Origin: Blastomonas sp. CACIA14H2 | Lineage (GTDB): Bacteria; Pseudomonadota; Alphaproteobacteria; Sphingomonadales; Sphingomonadaceae | Length of the DNA: 38,831 nucleotides | Direction of reading: 5' to 3' | Assembly (NCBI GenBank): GCA_000503195.1 | Contig: AYSC01000039.1 | Coordinates: 1-38,831 of the forward strand | Part shown: positions 31,458 through 38,831 of the stretch, piece by piece | How positions within the stretch are numbered: the first letter of the stretch is position 1 | Layout of the letters: each line of letters opens with the position of its first letter | Translations under genes and position numbers: made by a program | The notes under the pieces: model-generated | Databases searched by the model: none | The model's input: only the letters and a program-made list of their open reading frames with translations | What the model was told of the DNA's origin: nothing

Positions 31458-33002
31458 TCAGGTGGTCGGAATGCTCGGCACCGCGGTGCAGGCCGGGGTC
31501 GAGCTGTAGAGACCGCAAGTCCAGCCCTGGAAGCGGGTGTCGGCCGCATCGCGCACCGCGCCGATATACGTCACGGCGGTGTAGAACGGATTGATCGTGC
31601 CTACGGCGAAAACGGGGCGAGCGGTCTCATTGGCTCCGTTGATGAAGATGCCCGAGAGCGTCGAGGTACCGTTGGTGGTGTTGTTCGAACCAGCGGTGAA
31701 CAACGCCTGGATCGACGCGACGGTCACGTTGCCATCGTCGGTAAAGGCGTTGGGGCAGCTCAGGAACACCGATTCGAAACGCGGCGGGCCGGATTCGTCA
31801 CCGGCAGCGCCGGAAGCCTGCATGGTCACCGCCGAGTCGACATCGAGGCACCAGCCGGGACCGGTGATGACGCTGTTGAATGCCGAAAAGTCCATGCCGC
31901 CGCGCAGCAGAATGGCGGCTTCGTCGGCCGTGGTCTGGGTCGACACGAAGGTGGCGTTCGACATCGACCATTTGGTGCGCGGCTCGGCCTGCTCGTTGCC
32001 GTTCGAATCGCCCTCGATCACATGGTTGGCGCTGGCGGTCTGGATGCCGAGCAGGAACTGGTTGAAGCCCTGATATCCCAGGTCCATGTCGAACGTGTCG
32101 TCGTCATTGCCGAGACCGACAAGGTTGCGGCCGTTGACGCGTCCACCAAACCATTCGATGCCGTCGTCCGAGCTGTTATAGACCTGGACGTTCTGGAAGA
32201 AGGTGCCCGAACCCACGCCCGCGAGCGTGATCCCGTTCAGCTCGTTGCCCGGCTGGACTTCGAAGCCCGAATAGCGGACCTGGAAGAAGGCGATGCGGCC
32301 GCTATTGTCGCCAGGCACGGCGCCGCCATAATTGGCATTGGTGCCTTCCACGACGCCCGAACAGTCGGTGCGGGTGCCGCCCGGGTTGGTCGGCGAGCCG
32401 GTGGCGCAGTCGGACAGCGGCGCGCGGCCGAGGATCACGACACCGCCCCACAGGCCCTTCGAGTTGGCGGTTGCCACGCCGGTGATGTTGTCACGCGCGG
32501 TGAAGATGATCGGGCGGTCTGCGGTGCCTTCAGCGAACAGCTGCGAACCGCGATTGACGAGCAGGAAGTCCGCGCCCGACGATCCGAAGAAGGTCACGCC
32601 CGGCTCGACGGTCAGAACTGCGGCGGTACCGGTGCTGGCGGTGGGGCCGACATCGATGCCGACCTGGACGCGGCCCGAGAGCGAGTAGACGGTGCCGGCG
32701 CGGCGCGGGATCACCAGATTGGTGGTGATGGTGCCCGAAAGCTGACAGTTGCGAACGACGGCGCCGCCGCCCGTGGTGATGGTGCCGACATTGGCGGTGC
32801 CGGTGGGGCAGTCGGCGGCCGGGCCGGTGGGGGTCGGCGTCGGGGTGGGCGTCGGAGTCGGGGTCGGGGCAGGTGCCGGAGCGGGGGCGGGAACGACGAT
32901 GGTGCCTTCGCCGGGCGAAGCGACATCGTCAGCACCACAGGCCGAAACCGCGAGCGCGGCCACCGAAACCATCAGGACCGAACGAACACGTGCATTAAGC
33001 AT
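31458..33002 (-). CDS. Lipoprotein with beta-helix-like domain, paired with the TonB receptor
   Basis: 514 residues. The N terminus MLNARVRSVLMVSVAALAVSAC is a lipoprotein signal with lipobox VSA-Cys22. A flexible Ala-Pro/Thr-Pro linker (about 38-61) leads to a Gly/Asn-rich domain. This contains LTVEPGVTFFG, LFAEGTADRPIIFTA, GLWGGVVILGRAP, VVEGTNANYGG, ITLAGVGSGTFFQNVQVYNSSDDGIEWFGG (landmarks shown in pieces) and DDDTFDMDLGYQG, a pattern I associate with right-handed parallel beta-helix proteins of Bacteroidetes and proteobacteria. Four or more cysteines could form disulfides. GGAG 8 nt upstream supports the ATG. A PHO-like array lies 138-166 bp upstream. Surface display or type II secretion is plausible; the function is unknown. 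Confidence 0.88.
   Translation of the reverse strand: MLNARVRSVLMVSVAALAVSACGADDVASPGEGTIVVPAPAPAPAPTPTPTPTPTPTPTGPAADCPTGTANVGTITTGGGAVVRNCQLSGTITTNLVIPRRAGTVYSLSGRVQVGIDVGPTASTGTAAVLTVEPGVTFFGSSGADFLLVNRGSQLFAEGTADRPIIFTARDNITGVATANSKGLWGGVVILGRAPLSDCATGSPTNPGGTRTDCSGVVEGTNANYGGAVPGDNSGRIAFFQVRYSGFEVQPGNELNGITLAGVGSGTFFQNVQVYNSSDDGIEWFGGRVNGRNLVGLGNDDDTFDMDLGYQGFNQFLLGIQTASANHVIEGDSNGNEQAEPRTKWSMSNATFVSTQTTADEAAILLRGGMDFSAFNSVITGPGWCLDVDSAVTMQASGAAGDESGPPRFESVFLSCPNAFTDDGNVTVASIQALFTAGSNNTTNGTSTLSGIFINGANETARPVFAVGTINPFYTAVTYIGAVRDAADTRFQGWTCGLYSSTPACTAVPSIPTT
32820..32891 (-). repeat. Simple repeat coding for the Ala-Pro/Thr-Pro linker
   Basis: The DNA is a near-tandem hexanucleotide repeat coding for alternating Ala-Pro and then Thr-Pro pairs, about residues 38-61 of the lipoprotein. 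Such tracts form extended stalks between a lipid anchor and a folded domain. Repeat number may vary between strains through slippage in 6-bp steps, which would keep the reading frame. Confidence 0.85.
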
Positions 33003-33139
33003 CTTGGAATCTCCGCAAATCAGGACAGCGGACGCTGTCAGCCTTTTGAGGAACGAGCGGAGATGATCTGATCCCACCCCCTGGAACACCGTTCGGGGCG
33101 GCAGATAGGCAGGCATGATGACCCGGCGGGGCCATTTCG

Positions 33140-33168
33140 ATGACAGAGCAGCGACAGGAATATGACTC
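33140..33168 (-). promoter_or_regulatory. Candidate PHO-box array upstream of the lipoprotein-receptor unit
   Basis: On the minus strand three 7-bp units with 4-bp spacers: GAGTCAT (33168-33162), CTGTCGC (33157-33151) and CTGTCAT (33146-33140). The last is a perfect PhoB half-site and the second differs at one base. The 11-bp period is exact. The array ends 137 bp upstream of the lipoprotein start codon, implying a long 5' leader if it is used as a promoter element. Confidence 0.55.
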
Positions 33169-33335
33169 TTTGGAGTCTTATGTGAAAATTGTGCGACAAC
33201 GGCCACCGATCAGCACCAGAATCCATGGTTTTCGGTGCGTTAAGCGATCGGGCCGCGCCACCACCAAGCCCCGGCGAAGCATTGCCAGCTGCGCCGTATT
33301 GCCGGACGCGACGCCATAATTGGTGAACTGCGTTG

Positions 33336-33352
33336 CCGATGTGTCACATCGG
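33336..33352. promoter_or_regulatory. Short perfect palindrome of unknown role
   Basis: CCGATGTG and CACATCGG flank a single T, giving 8-bp perfect arms. It lies beyond the TPR-gene terminator and about 170 bp upstream of the lipoprotein PHO-like array. It could be a dimeric regulator site. There is no nearby start codon to tie it to. Confidence 0.3.
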
Positions 33353-33360
33353 GCCACCGC

Positions 33361-33397
33361 GAAAAAACAAACCCGGCCGGATGCGCTCCGGCCGGGT
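33361..33397 (-). terminator. Intrinsic terminator of the TPR gene
   Basis: Perfect 11-bp stem ACCCGGCCGGA/TCCGGCCGGGT (33371-33381, 33387-33397) with a 5-nt loop, followed on the minus strand by TTGTTTTTTC (33370-33361). It lies 36 bp after the TPR stop codon. Confidence 0.9.
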
Positions 33398-33432
33398 CGA
33401 TGGCATTGGCCCCTGTCAGGAGCAGTCAGCGC

Positions 33433-33843
33433 TCAGCGGCTGGCATAGCCCTGGTCGAGACGGCGCAGCGCGTGCCGTGCGGCGACGCGGCTGTCCATCA
33501 CCCGTCCATCGGACAGGATGACGTCAAACGACCGGTCCGCATCGATTGCGGCCTGATAATGGCTGCGCGCCAGGGCGAGATCGCCCATCTTGGCATAGGC
33601 CAGGCCCATGTTGATCAACCGTGCGGGATCGCGGCGGGCGGCCGGGGAAACCTGTTTCTCTGCGGCCTGCATCTGTTCGAGCGCGACCGGATAATTGCCC
33701 TTGAGCAGCGCGGCATAGCCCAGCGCGCCCGTCTCATAGCCGATCTCGTTCGCCGCCGCCCGGTTCTGCACAGGCTGGGCAATCGCCGGAGCAGCCATAC
33801 CGAGGGCGGCCAGGGCCGCGAATGTGATAACTTTGGTGTTCAT
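33433..33843 (-). CDS. Small periplasmic TPR-like protein
   Basis: 136 residues with a signal peptide (MNTKVITFAALAALGMAAPAIA, cleavage near 22). Two TPR-like helical hairpins are visible: ALGYAALLKGNYPVALEQMQAAE and LINMGLAYAKMGDLALARSHYQAA with the W/L-G-Y-A-F pattern. It ends RHALRRLDQGYASR. AAGGA 8 nt upstream supports the ATG. It is divergent from phoD and shares a 207-bp promoter region containing PHO-like half-sites facing both ways. A role as adaptor in the envelope under phosphate limitation is inference; the family members I know are only named hypothetical or tetratricopeptide proteins. Confidence 0.87.
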   Translation of the reverse strand: MNTKVITFAALAALGMAAPAIAQPVQNRAAANEIGYETGALGYAALLKGNYPVALEQMQAAEKQVSPAARRDPARLINMGLAYAKMGDLALARSHYQAAIDADRSFDVILSDGRVMDSRVAARHALRRLDQGYASR

Positions 33844-33884
33844 GTCAGCATTCCTTTCTGTCTGTGACGAGCGAAATGCTACGC

Positions 33885-33949
33885 TTATGTGACAGCCGTG
33901 GCAATATGAATGTCACATAAATTACGCCTGAATGTCATATTTCTGTAAT
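33885..33949. promoter_or_regulatory. Divergent PHO-box-like region between the TPR gene and phoD
   Basis: Towards phoD four 7-bp positions follow an 11-bp period: ATGTCAC (33910), ATTACGC (33921), ATGTCAT (33932) and CTGTAAT (33943). Units 1, 3 and 4 match the PhoB half-site CTGTCAT/C at six of seven positions, or five for the unit with two differences. Towards the TPR gene the minus strand has a perfect CTGTCAC (33895-33889). The decamer TGTCACATAA occurs on both strands as a perfect inverted repeat (33885-33894 and 33911-33920). Confidence 0.65.
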
Positions 33950-34050
33950 TTTCTCGCACTGGACGATTGTCACACGCCCGCAATCTCCCTTGACCAAAAG
34001 GCGCACGCGCTGTCCGATGGACGCAAACACAATGCGAGAGGGGCTTGTCC

Positions 34051-35736
34051 ATGACCATGACGATCGATCGCCGGCTGCTGATCAAGGCCGGAACCTTCGG
34101 GCTTGCGGCGCTCTCGCTGCCCGGCGCGGCGCTCGCCTTCGCTTCGGCGCGCGGCTTCACCCATGGCGTGGCGAGCGGCGAGCCTTCCACCGATTCGGTG
34201 CTGCTGTGGACGCGCTACGTCGCGGACAATGACGCGCGGCTGACCGCAGAACTCTCCGCAACGCCCGATTTCGCCAAGGTCGTCGGCGGCGGGTCGGTCA
34301 CCGCCAGTGGCGCGCGCGACCATATCGCCAAGATCACGGTGCGCGACCTCAAGCCCGGCAGCTGGTATTATTACCGCTTCGTCGCTTCGGACGGCACCAA
34401 GTCGCCCATCGGCCGCACGCGCACCCTGCCGCGCGGCGAGACCGGCGCGTTCAATCTCGGCGTCTTCTCCTGCTCCAACCTGCCGTTCGGCTGGTTCAAC
34501 GCCTATGCCCATGCCGCCGCGCGCAAGGATATCGACCTCGCGCTGCACCTGGGCGACTATATCTACGAATATGGGCCGGACGTGTACCCGACGCGCGGGC
34601 AGGCGCTGGCCGGACGCATGGTGCAACCCGATCACGAGATGGTGACGCTCGCCGATTATCGGCTGCGCTATGCCAGCTACCGGCTCGATCCCGATCTGCA
34701 AGCGCTGCACCAGAGCGTGCCGATGATCGCGATGTGGGACGATCACGAAATCGCCAACGACGCCTGGAAGGGTGGGGCGCAGAACCACCAGGACGCGACC
34801 GAGGGCGATTATGCCACGCGCCGCCGGATCGCCGAGCAGGTCTATCGCGAGTGGATGCCGGTGGCGGACCTCACCCCCGGCGATGCGCTATGGACCAGCT
34901 ACCAGATCGGCAATCTCGCCACCATCATCCGCACCGAAAGCCGCCTTTCGGGCCGCGACAAGCCCGCCGAACTGGCCGAAGCCTTTGCCGGTGGCGGCGA
35001 TCTGGCCAAGGCGCTGGCAAAGTTCCGCGACGAGACCTGGATGGACCCCAGCCGCCACATGCTGGGCGACGATCAGGCGCGCTGGCTGGGCGAGCAGTTC
35101 AAAGCATCCAAGGCATCGGGTACGCGCTGGCAGGTCTGGGCGCAGCAATGCGTGATGGGCTCGCTGAAGCTGCCGGTGGAAACCGCGCAATGGGTGCCGA
35201 AGGACGCCCCCGAGATCGTCCGTACCCGCTCGGCCGCTGGCCTCGCCGCGAGCAAGGCGGGGCTGCCGTTCAACATGGACGCGTGGGACGGCTATCCGGT
35301 CCAGCGCGAGGCGCTGCTCAAGTCCGCGCAGGCGGCCGATGCCGATCTGGTCGTTCTGTCGGGCGACAGCCACAATGGCTGGGGCTTCGATCTCGCCGCC
35401 GATGGCAAGCCGGCGGGCGTCGAATTTGCCGGCCATTCGGTCAGTTCGCCCGGCTTCGAGAGCTATGCGCCGACGGTATCGCCCAAGGATGTCGCAGGTG
35501 CGCTGATCCGCAGAAATCCGCAGCTCAAATGGGCCGACACCAGCAGCCGCGGCTATATGACGGTGAACCTCACGCAGGAACGCGCCACCGCGAACTGGCA
35601 TGCGATGCGCACCATCCGCGAACACACGCTCGACCTTGCCGGAACCGAAAGCCGCAGTGTCCTGCCTGGGCGCAAGGTGCTCGCCGAACCCGGATGGTCG
35701 CGCTGGAGTCCGTCGGACGCCGCCGCCATGGCCTGA
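34051..35736 (+). CDS. phoD: PhoD-family alkaline phosphatase/phosphodiesterase
   Basis: 561 residues with a Tat-type signal: the twin arginine in DRRLLIK is followed by a hydrophobic stretch to ALA near residue 29, so folded, metal-loaded export is expected. An N-terminal fibronectin-like domain (FTHGVASGEPSTDSVLLWTRY) precedes the metallophosphatase domain. Metal-site motifs are HLGDYIYEYG (Asp169), WDDHEIAND (Asp230/231, His232) and LSGDSHNGW (Asp439, His441). PhoD enzymes release phosphate from mono- and diesters using Fe/Ca. GAGGGG 7 nt upstream supports ATG 34051; a TTG 6 bp earlier is less likely. PHO-like units lie about 100-140 bp upstream, which fits phosphate-starvation control. 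Confidence 0.95.
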   Translation: MTMTIDRRLLIKAGTFGLAALSLPGAALAFASARGFTHGVASGEPSTDSVLLWTRYVADNDARLTAELSATPDFAKVVGGGSVTASGARDHIAKITVRDLKPGSWYYYRFVASDGTKSPIGRTRTLPRGETGAFNLGVFSCSNLPFGWFNAYAHAAARKDIDLALHLGDYIYEYGPDVYPTRGQALAGRMVQPDHEMVTLADYRLRYASYRLDPDLQALHQSVPMIAMWDDHEIANDAWKGGAQNHQDATEGDYATRRRIAEQVYREWMPVADLTPGDALWTSYQIGNLATIIRTESRLSGRDKPAELAEAFAGGGDLAKALAKFRDETWMDPSRHMLGDDQARWLGEQFKASKASGTRWQVWAQQCVMGSLKLPVETAQWVPKDAPEIVRTRSAAGLAASKAGLPFNMDAWDGYPVQREALLKSAQAADADLVVLSGDSHNGWGFDLAADGKPAGVEFAGHSVSSPGFESYAPTVSPKDVAGALIRRNPQLKWADTSSRGYMTVNLTQERATANWHAMRTIREHTLDLAGTESRSVLPGRKVLAEPGWSRWSPSDAAAMA

Positions 35737-35897
35737 TCGCCCAAGCCGTTCGTCGATTGGGGCAAGCCGCCTGCCGAAAAGCCTGGCGGGCGGTGCAAAC
35801 GCTTTCTAGTCTCCTCGCCATCACCGCCCTCCCCGCGCCTGCGGGGCGCTGGCGGGTGCCCGCACCGACGGGCTATTCCACATCCGGGGAGCATTTG

Positions 35898-38096
35898 ATG
35901 ATCAAGAAAATTCTGCTTGCGTCCGCCGCACTGGCGGCTCTGGCCGCGGCCCCTGCCCGCGCGCACGAGGGCGAGCCTGGCCAGTCCGATATCGACACGC
36001 TGATCGAAGCCGAAACCGCCGCCGATACCGCCACCGGCGGCACCACCGATGCGGAAGGCATCACCACCACCGCGCGCGATTTCTGGGGCACCTGGGGTGT
36101 CGACACCACGCTGATGAACCCCGCGATCAAGCCGGGCGACGATTTCTACGCCTATGTCAACGGCAAGTGGCTCGACACGTTCGAGATCCCCGCTGACCGG
36201 GCGCGCTATGGCGCCTTCACCCTGCTCGCCGAAAAGTCCGAGCAGCGCGTGCGCAAGATCATCGACGAGCTCGCCGCGACCAAGCCCGCGATCGACACCG
36301 GCGCGGGCAAGGTGGCCGCCTTCTACAACGCCTATCTCGATACCGCCGCGATCGATGCTGCGGGCCTGGCCCCTGCCCAGCCCTATCTCGACAGGATCAA
36401 GGCGGCGAAGACGCGCGAGGACCTCGCGAAGCTGTTCGGCACCCCCGGCTTCCGCAGCCCGGTCGCCGGCTTTGTCGACATCGATTCCAAGCAGACCGAC
36501 AAGTACATCTTCCAGGTCACCCAGGCGGGTCTCGGCATGCCCGACCGCGATTATTATCTGGTCGACAGCGAAGCGAACCTCAAGGTGCGCGCCGCCTATA
36601 TGCAGTATCTGACCTTCCTGATGGGCAAGGCGGGCTATGCCGACCCGGCCAAGGCGGCGCAGATGGTCTATGATCTCGAAAAGGCGATCGCGACCGAGCA
36701 CTGGGACCGTGCGATCGGCCGCAACCGCAACATCACCTATAACAAGCTCAGCAAGGCCGAGATGCTGGCACTGGGCAACGGCTTCCCCGTCGAGACCTTC
36801 ATCAAGACCGTGGGCGTCGACGGCCAGCAGGAATTCGTCGTGCGCCAGCTCAGCCCGACGGCAGACGAAATCGCCACCGAGAAGCTGACCCCGGAACAGG
36901 TGGCCAAGCTCGGCAGCGGCATCCCCGGCCTGTTCAAGCTCGCCAACACTGCGCCGATCGAGGCCTGGCAGGCCTGGCTGGCAGCGGGCTTCCTGTCGAG
37001 CGCGGCGAGCGTGCTGCCCTCGGACATCGATGCGGCCAATTTCGCGTTCTACGGCACCGTGCTCGGCGGCCAGAAGAAGCAGCGCGAGCGCTGGCAGCGC
37101 GGCGTTGCGGCGGTCGAGGGATCGATGGGCGAGATCGTCGGCAAGATCTACGCGGACCGCTATTTCCCGGCCGAGAACAAGGCCGCGATGGACGAGCTGG
37201 TCGGCAACCTCCGCAAGGCGATGGCCGCGAACCTCAACGACATCAAGTGGATGGGCGAGGCGACCAAGGTCGAGGCGCGGCAAAAGCTGGCCAAGTTCAC
37301 TCCCAAGATCGGCTATACCGAGAAGTTCGAGACCTATGACACGCTGACGATCACGCCCGGCAAGGCGCTGGACAATGCGATCGCGGCGGGCACCTGGGCC
37401 TATCGCGACAATCTGTCGAAGCTCGGCAAGCCGATCGACAAGACCGAATGGTTCATGCTGCCGCAGACGGTGAACGCCTATTATTCGCCGCCGCGCAACG
37501 AGATCGTCTTCCCCGCCGCGATCCTGCAGCCGCCCTTCTTCAATCTGTCGGCGGACCCGGCGGTGAACTATGGCGCGATCGGCGGCGTCATCGGCCATGA
37601 AATGGGCCATGGCTTCGACGATCAGGGGTCCAAGTCGGACGGCGACGGCGTGCTGCGCGACTGGTGGACCCCGGAAGATCAGGCCAATTTCAAGAAGCTG
37701 ACCAGTGCGCTCGTCGCCCAGTACAGCGCCTTGTGCCCGCTCGACGACGGCAAGACCTGCGTCAACGGCGCGCTCACGCTCGGCGAGAATATCGGCGATG
37801 TCGGCGGTCTTTCGATGGCCTATCGCGCCTACAAGATCCACCTCAACGGCAAGGAAGACAAGGTGATCGACGGGCTGACCGGCGACCAGCGCTTCTTCAT
37901 GGCCTGGGCGCAGGTATGGCGGAACAAGTCGCGCGACGAGTATCTGCGCCAGCAGCTCAACACCGATCCGCACTCGCCGCCCAATTTCCGCGCCAACGGC
38001 ACCGTCCGCAATTTCGACGAATGGTACAAGGCATTCAACGTGAAGCCGGGCGATGCGCTCTACCTGCCGCCGGAGCAGCGCATCCGCATCTGGTAA
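35898..38096 (+). CDS. Secreted M13 family zinc metallopeptidase (PepO/neprilysin type)
   Basis: 732 residues with a signal peptide (MIKKILLASAALAALAAAPARA). A Thr/Ala/Asp-rich spacer of about 40 residues precedes the M13 N-terminal domain (MNPAIKPGDDFYAYVNGKWL). The catalytic domain has NAYYSPPRNEIVFPAAIL, zinc motif HEMGH (His567, Glu568, His571), the third ligand Glu630 and Asp634 in GENIGD, and the C-terminal VRNFDEWYKAFNVKPGD and PEQRIRIW blocks. All key residues are present. It should cleave short peptides in the periplasm or outside. GGGGAG 5-8 nt upstream supports the start. It follows phoD by 161 bp with no obvious PHO-like site, so it is probably separately regulated. Confidence 0.95.
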   Translation: MIKKILLASAALAALAAAPARAHEGEPGQSDIDTLIEAETAADTATGGTTDAEGITTTARDFWGTWGVDTTLMNPAIKPGDDFYAYVNGKWLDTFEIPADRARYGAFTLLAEKSEQRVRKIIDELAATKPAIDTGAGKVAAFYNAYLDTAAIDAAGLAPAQPYLDRIKAAKTREDLAKLFGTPGFRSPVAGFVDIDSKQTDKYIFQVTQAGLGMPDRDYYLVDSEANLKVRAAYMQYLTFLMGKAGYADPAKAAQMVYDLEKAIATEHWDRAIGRNRNITYNKLSKAEMLALGNGFPVETFIKTVGVDGQQEFVVRQLSPTADEIATEKLTPEQVAKLGSGIPGLFKLANTAPIEAWQAWLAAGFLSSAASVLPSDIDAANFAFYGTVLGGQKKQRERWQRGVAAVEGSMGEIVGKIYADRYFPAENKAAMDELVGNLRKAMAANLNDIKWMGEATKVEARQKLAKFTPKIGYTEKFETYDTLTITPGKALDNAIAAGTWAYRDNLSKLGKPIDKTEWFMLPQTVNAYYSPPRNEIVFPAAILQPPFFNLSADPAVNYGAIGGVIGHEMGHGFDDQGSKSDGDGVLRDWWTPEDQANFKKLTSALVAQYSALCPLDDGKTCVNGALTLGENIGDVGGLSMAYRAYKIHLNGKEDKVIDGLTGDQRFFMAWAQVWRNKSRDEYLRQQLNTDPHSPPNFRANGTVRNFDEWYKAFNVKPGDALYLPPEQRIRIW

Positions 38097-38112
38097 GCGC
38101 GCCGGAACCACG

Positions 38113-38152
38113 AAAAAGGCCCGCTGTCATTGCCGTGACAGCGGGCCCTTTT
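38113..38152. terminator. Bidirectional intrinsic terminator
   Basis: Perfect 12-bp stem GGCCCGCTGTCA/TGACAGCGGGCC (38118-38129, 38136-38147) with a 6-nt loop. AAAAA precedes it and CTTTTCTTT follows, so a U-tract results in both directions. It lies 21 bp after the M13 stop codon and 23 bp after the stop codon of the convergent hibernation-factor-like gene, serving both. Confidence 0.93.
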
Positions 38153-38170
38153 CTTTGAAATTCTGGGTTT

Positions 38171-38485
38171 TCAGTGCGTGCGCAGCTTGCCGAAATGCGT
38201 GTCGAGCAGCGCCTGCATCTTGTCCGAGGCATCGCGGATCGCGCTTTCGACCTGTCCCGCATTGCCCTTGACCGTCACCGGCTTGCCGCCTTCGGGCCGC
38301 GCCTCGAGCGTGCACACGATATCGTCGCTACCGCCCTTGGGGCCGTTCACGTCGGCGAGATGGACCTCGACGCGCGACAGGCGGCTCGAGAAGCGACTCA
38401 GCCGCGACTCGACGATCTGCTCGGCTTGTGCAGCCAGGGCCTCATCGCCGGTAATGCGATTGTCGGTGTTGAACTGGATATGCAT
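38171..38485 (-). CDS. hpf: Short ribosome hibernation-promoting factor-like protein (HPF/RaiA)
   Basis: 104 residues, the short form without the C-terminal dimerisation domain. The beta-alpha-beta-beta-beta-alpha pattern of the S30AE/HPF family is visible: MHIQFNTDNRI, an amphipathic helix with VESRLSRFSSRLSRVEVHL, then CTLEARPEGGKPVTVKGNA and the helix AIRDASDKMQALLDTHFGKLR. Such proteins bind the 30S subunit in stationary phase or stress. The stop codon is 23 bp from a shared terminator. The start lies 3 bp after the stop codon of the small upstream gene, so the two are cotranscribed. Whether it acts as HPF, YfiA/RaiA or another stress factor is not decided. Confidence 0.85.
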   Translation of the reverse strand: MHIQFNTDNRITGDEALAAQAEQIVESRLSRFSSRLSRVEVHLADVNGPKGGSDDIVCTLEARPEGGKPVTVKGNAGQVESAIRDASDKMQALLDTHFGKLRTH

Positions 38486-38488
38486 CGA

Positions 38489-38725
38489 TCAGCGTACCTT
38501 TCTCGATCGTTCGAGAACGGGGCGATGGCCCTCCGCGTCGAGCGCGCCCATCGGCGGATCGTGATCGCTCGGACCGTCGATACGGCCCTGGCCAGCCGTG
38601 TCGGTCTGACGCTCCAGATATTCGGGATCGTCACGCTGCGCATCCTGCTGTTTCAGCTTCAGCGCCTTCTCCGCCAGGCGCACCTGATCGGGCGCGGGCG
38701 AGGTATCGTCAGGTTTGTTGCTCAT
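38489..38725 (-). CDS. Small hydrophilic protein of unknown function
   Basis: 78 residues, strongly charged and without signal or membrane segment. It begins MSNKPDDTSPAPDQVRLAEKA and has a KALKLKQQDAQRDDPEYLERQT helix followed by a Gly/Asp/Pro-rich tail ending LERSRKVR; it is probably largely disordered. Codon use resembles neighbours. Its stop codon is 3 bp before the HPF-like start codon, so the pair likely forms an operon. The ribosome-binding site is weak. I do not recognise the family. A stress-related role is only guilt by association. Confidence 0.7.
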   Translation of the reverse strand: MSNKPDDTSPAPDQVRLAEKALKLKQQDAQRDDPEYLERQTDTAGQGRIDGPSDHDPPMGALDAEGHRPVLERSRKVR

Positions 38726-38778
38726 GCAGGACTTACGCGGCGGGCGGGGTCAAGTTCCTGCTCTCGAAGCGCAATTCT

Positions 38779-38820
38779 CCCCTCCCGCTTGCGGGAGGGG
38801 CAGGTTCAGCTTGCTGAACC
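38779..38820. repeat. Dispersed double-palindrome repeat, copy at right edge
   Basis: CCCCTCCCG/CGGGAGGGG (38779-38787, 38792-38800) followed by GGTTCAGC/GCTGAACC (38803-38810, 38813-38820). It has the same two-palindrome design as the copy at 32-71, inverted in orientation, and continues to GGGTGG near the window end. Probably intergenic; the adjacent gene beyond 38831 is not visible. Confidence 0.75.
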
Positions 38821-38831
38821 GGGTGGCCAGA

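Larger units (their letters stand above)
33003..33432. other. 430-bp gene-free regulatory interval
   Basis: No credible gene lies here. From left to right it holds the roughly 135-bp leader and promoter of the lipoprotein gene with its PHO-like array (33140-33168), an AT-richer segment around 33158-33195 with TCACATAA on the minus strand, about 140 bp without a recognisable signal, the perfect palindrome CCGATGTG/CACATCGG around a single T (33336-33352), and the terminator of the TPR gene (33361-33397). Confidence 0.75.

Noticed and set aside
32820-32891. Possible CRISPR-like or minisatellite array
   Set aside because: The 6-bp units have no spacers and encode an in-frame Pro-rich linker.
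35553-38111. Very long open frame (852 codons) antisense to the M13 peptidase and phoD end
   Set aside because: It mirrors a gene with intact zinc motifs and signal peptide; its translation is rich in Arg, Ala, Asp and His without family motifs, as expected for the antisense frame of high-GC DNA.

Overview
The window is chromosomal DNA from a high-GC alphaproteobacterium, most likely a member of the Sphingomonadales. This rests on the cell-cycle proteins DivK and MipZ, on lineage-typical families (DUF3572, DUF4893, patatin with DUF3734, a FemAB-like GNAT protein), and on dispersed palindromic repeats of the kind common in sphingomonad genomes. The genus cannot be fixed from the sequence. I see no rRNA, tRNA, CRISPR array, transposase, integrase or prophage gene.

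Layout. 0.1-3.0 kb: a two-component pair and a periplasmic EF-hand protein, all on the minus strand. 3.3-6.5 kb: an ABC-F ATPase and a thiolase; the thiolase follows a strong operator-like palindrome. 6.5-10.3 kb: divK faces a plus-strand operon of DUF3572, HAD hydrolase, RidA, glycerophosphodiesterase and FemAB-like protein. 10.4-12.8 kb: an S9 peptidase and a Sel1-repeat protein converge on a CTAG-bounded two-hairpin repeat. 12.9-18.4 kb: panC and mipZ are divergent, followed by a minus-strand cluster of patatin, DUF4893, YdcZ-type transporter and M20 hydrolase. 18.5-21.3 kb: a zinc metallopeptidase, a small secreted protein and an FMN-dependent alpha-hydroxy-acid oxidase.

21.3-35.7 kb is the most interesting part. 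A type II secretion operon (gspC-D-E-F-G-H, minus strand) is followed, in genome order, by a TonB-dependent receptor, a beta-helix-like lipoprotein, a small TPR protein and a PhoD-family phosphatase. The gspC upstream region, the lipoprotein-receptor upstream region and the TPR/phoD divergent region each contain 7-bp units resembling CTGTCAT/C at an 11-bp period, the arrangement of PhoB (PHO) boxes. I read 21.3-35.7 kb as a candidate phosphate-starvation secretion and scavenging locus. The operon lacks gspI-M here. Both pseudopilin genes (gspG, gspH) carry palindromic dispersed repeats read in frame inside the leader that prepilin peptidase should remove.

35.9-38.7 kb holds an M13 metallopeptidase, a bidirectional terminator, a short hibernation-promoting-factor-like protein and a small hydrophilic protein. 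Related palindromic repeats lie at the two ends of the window.
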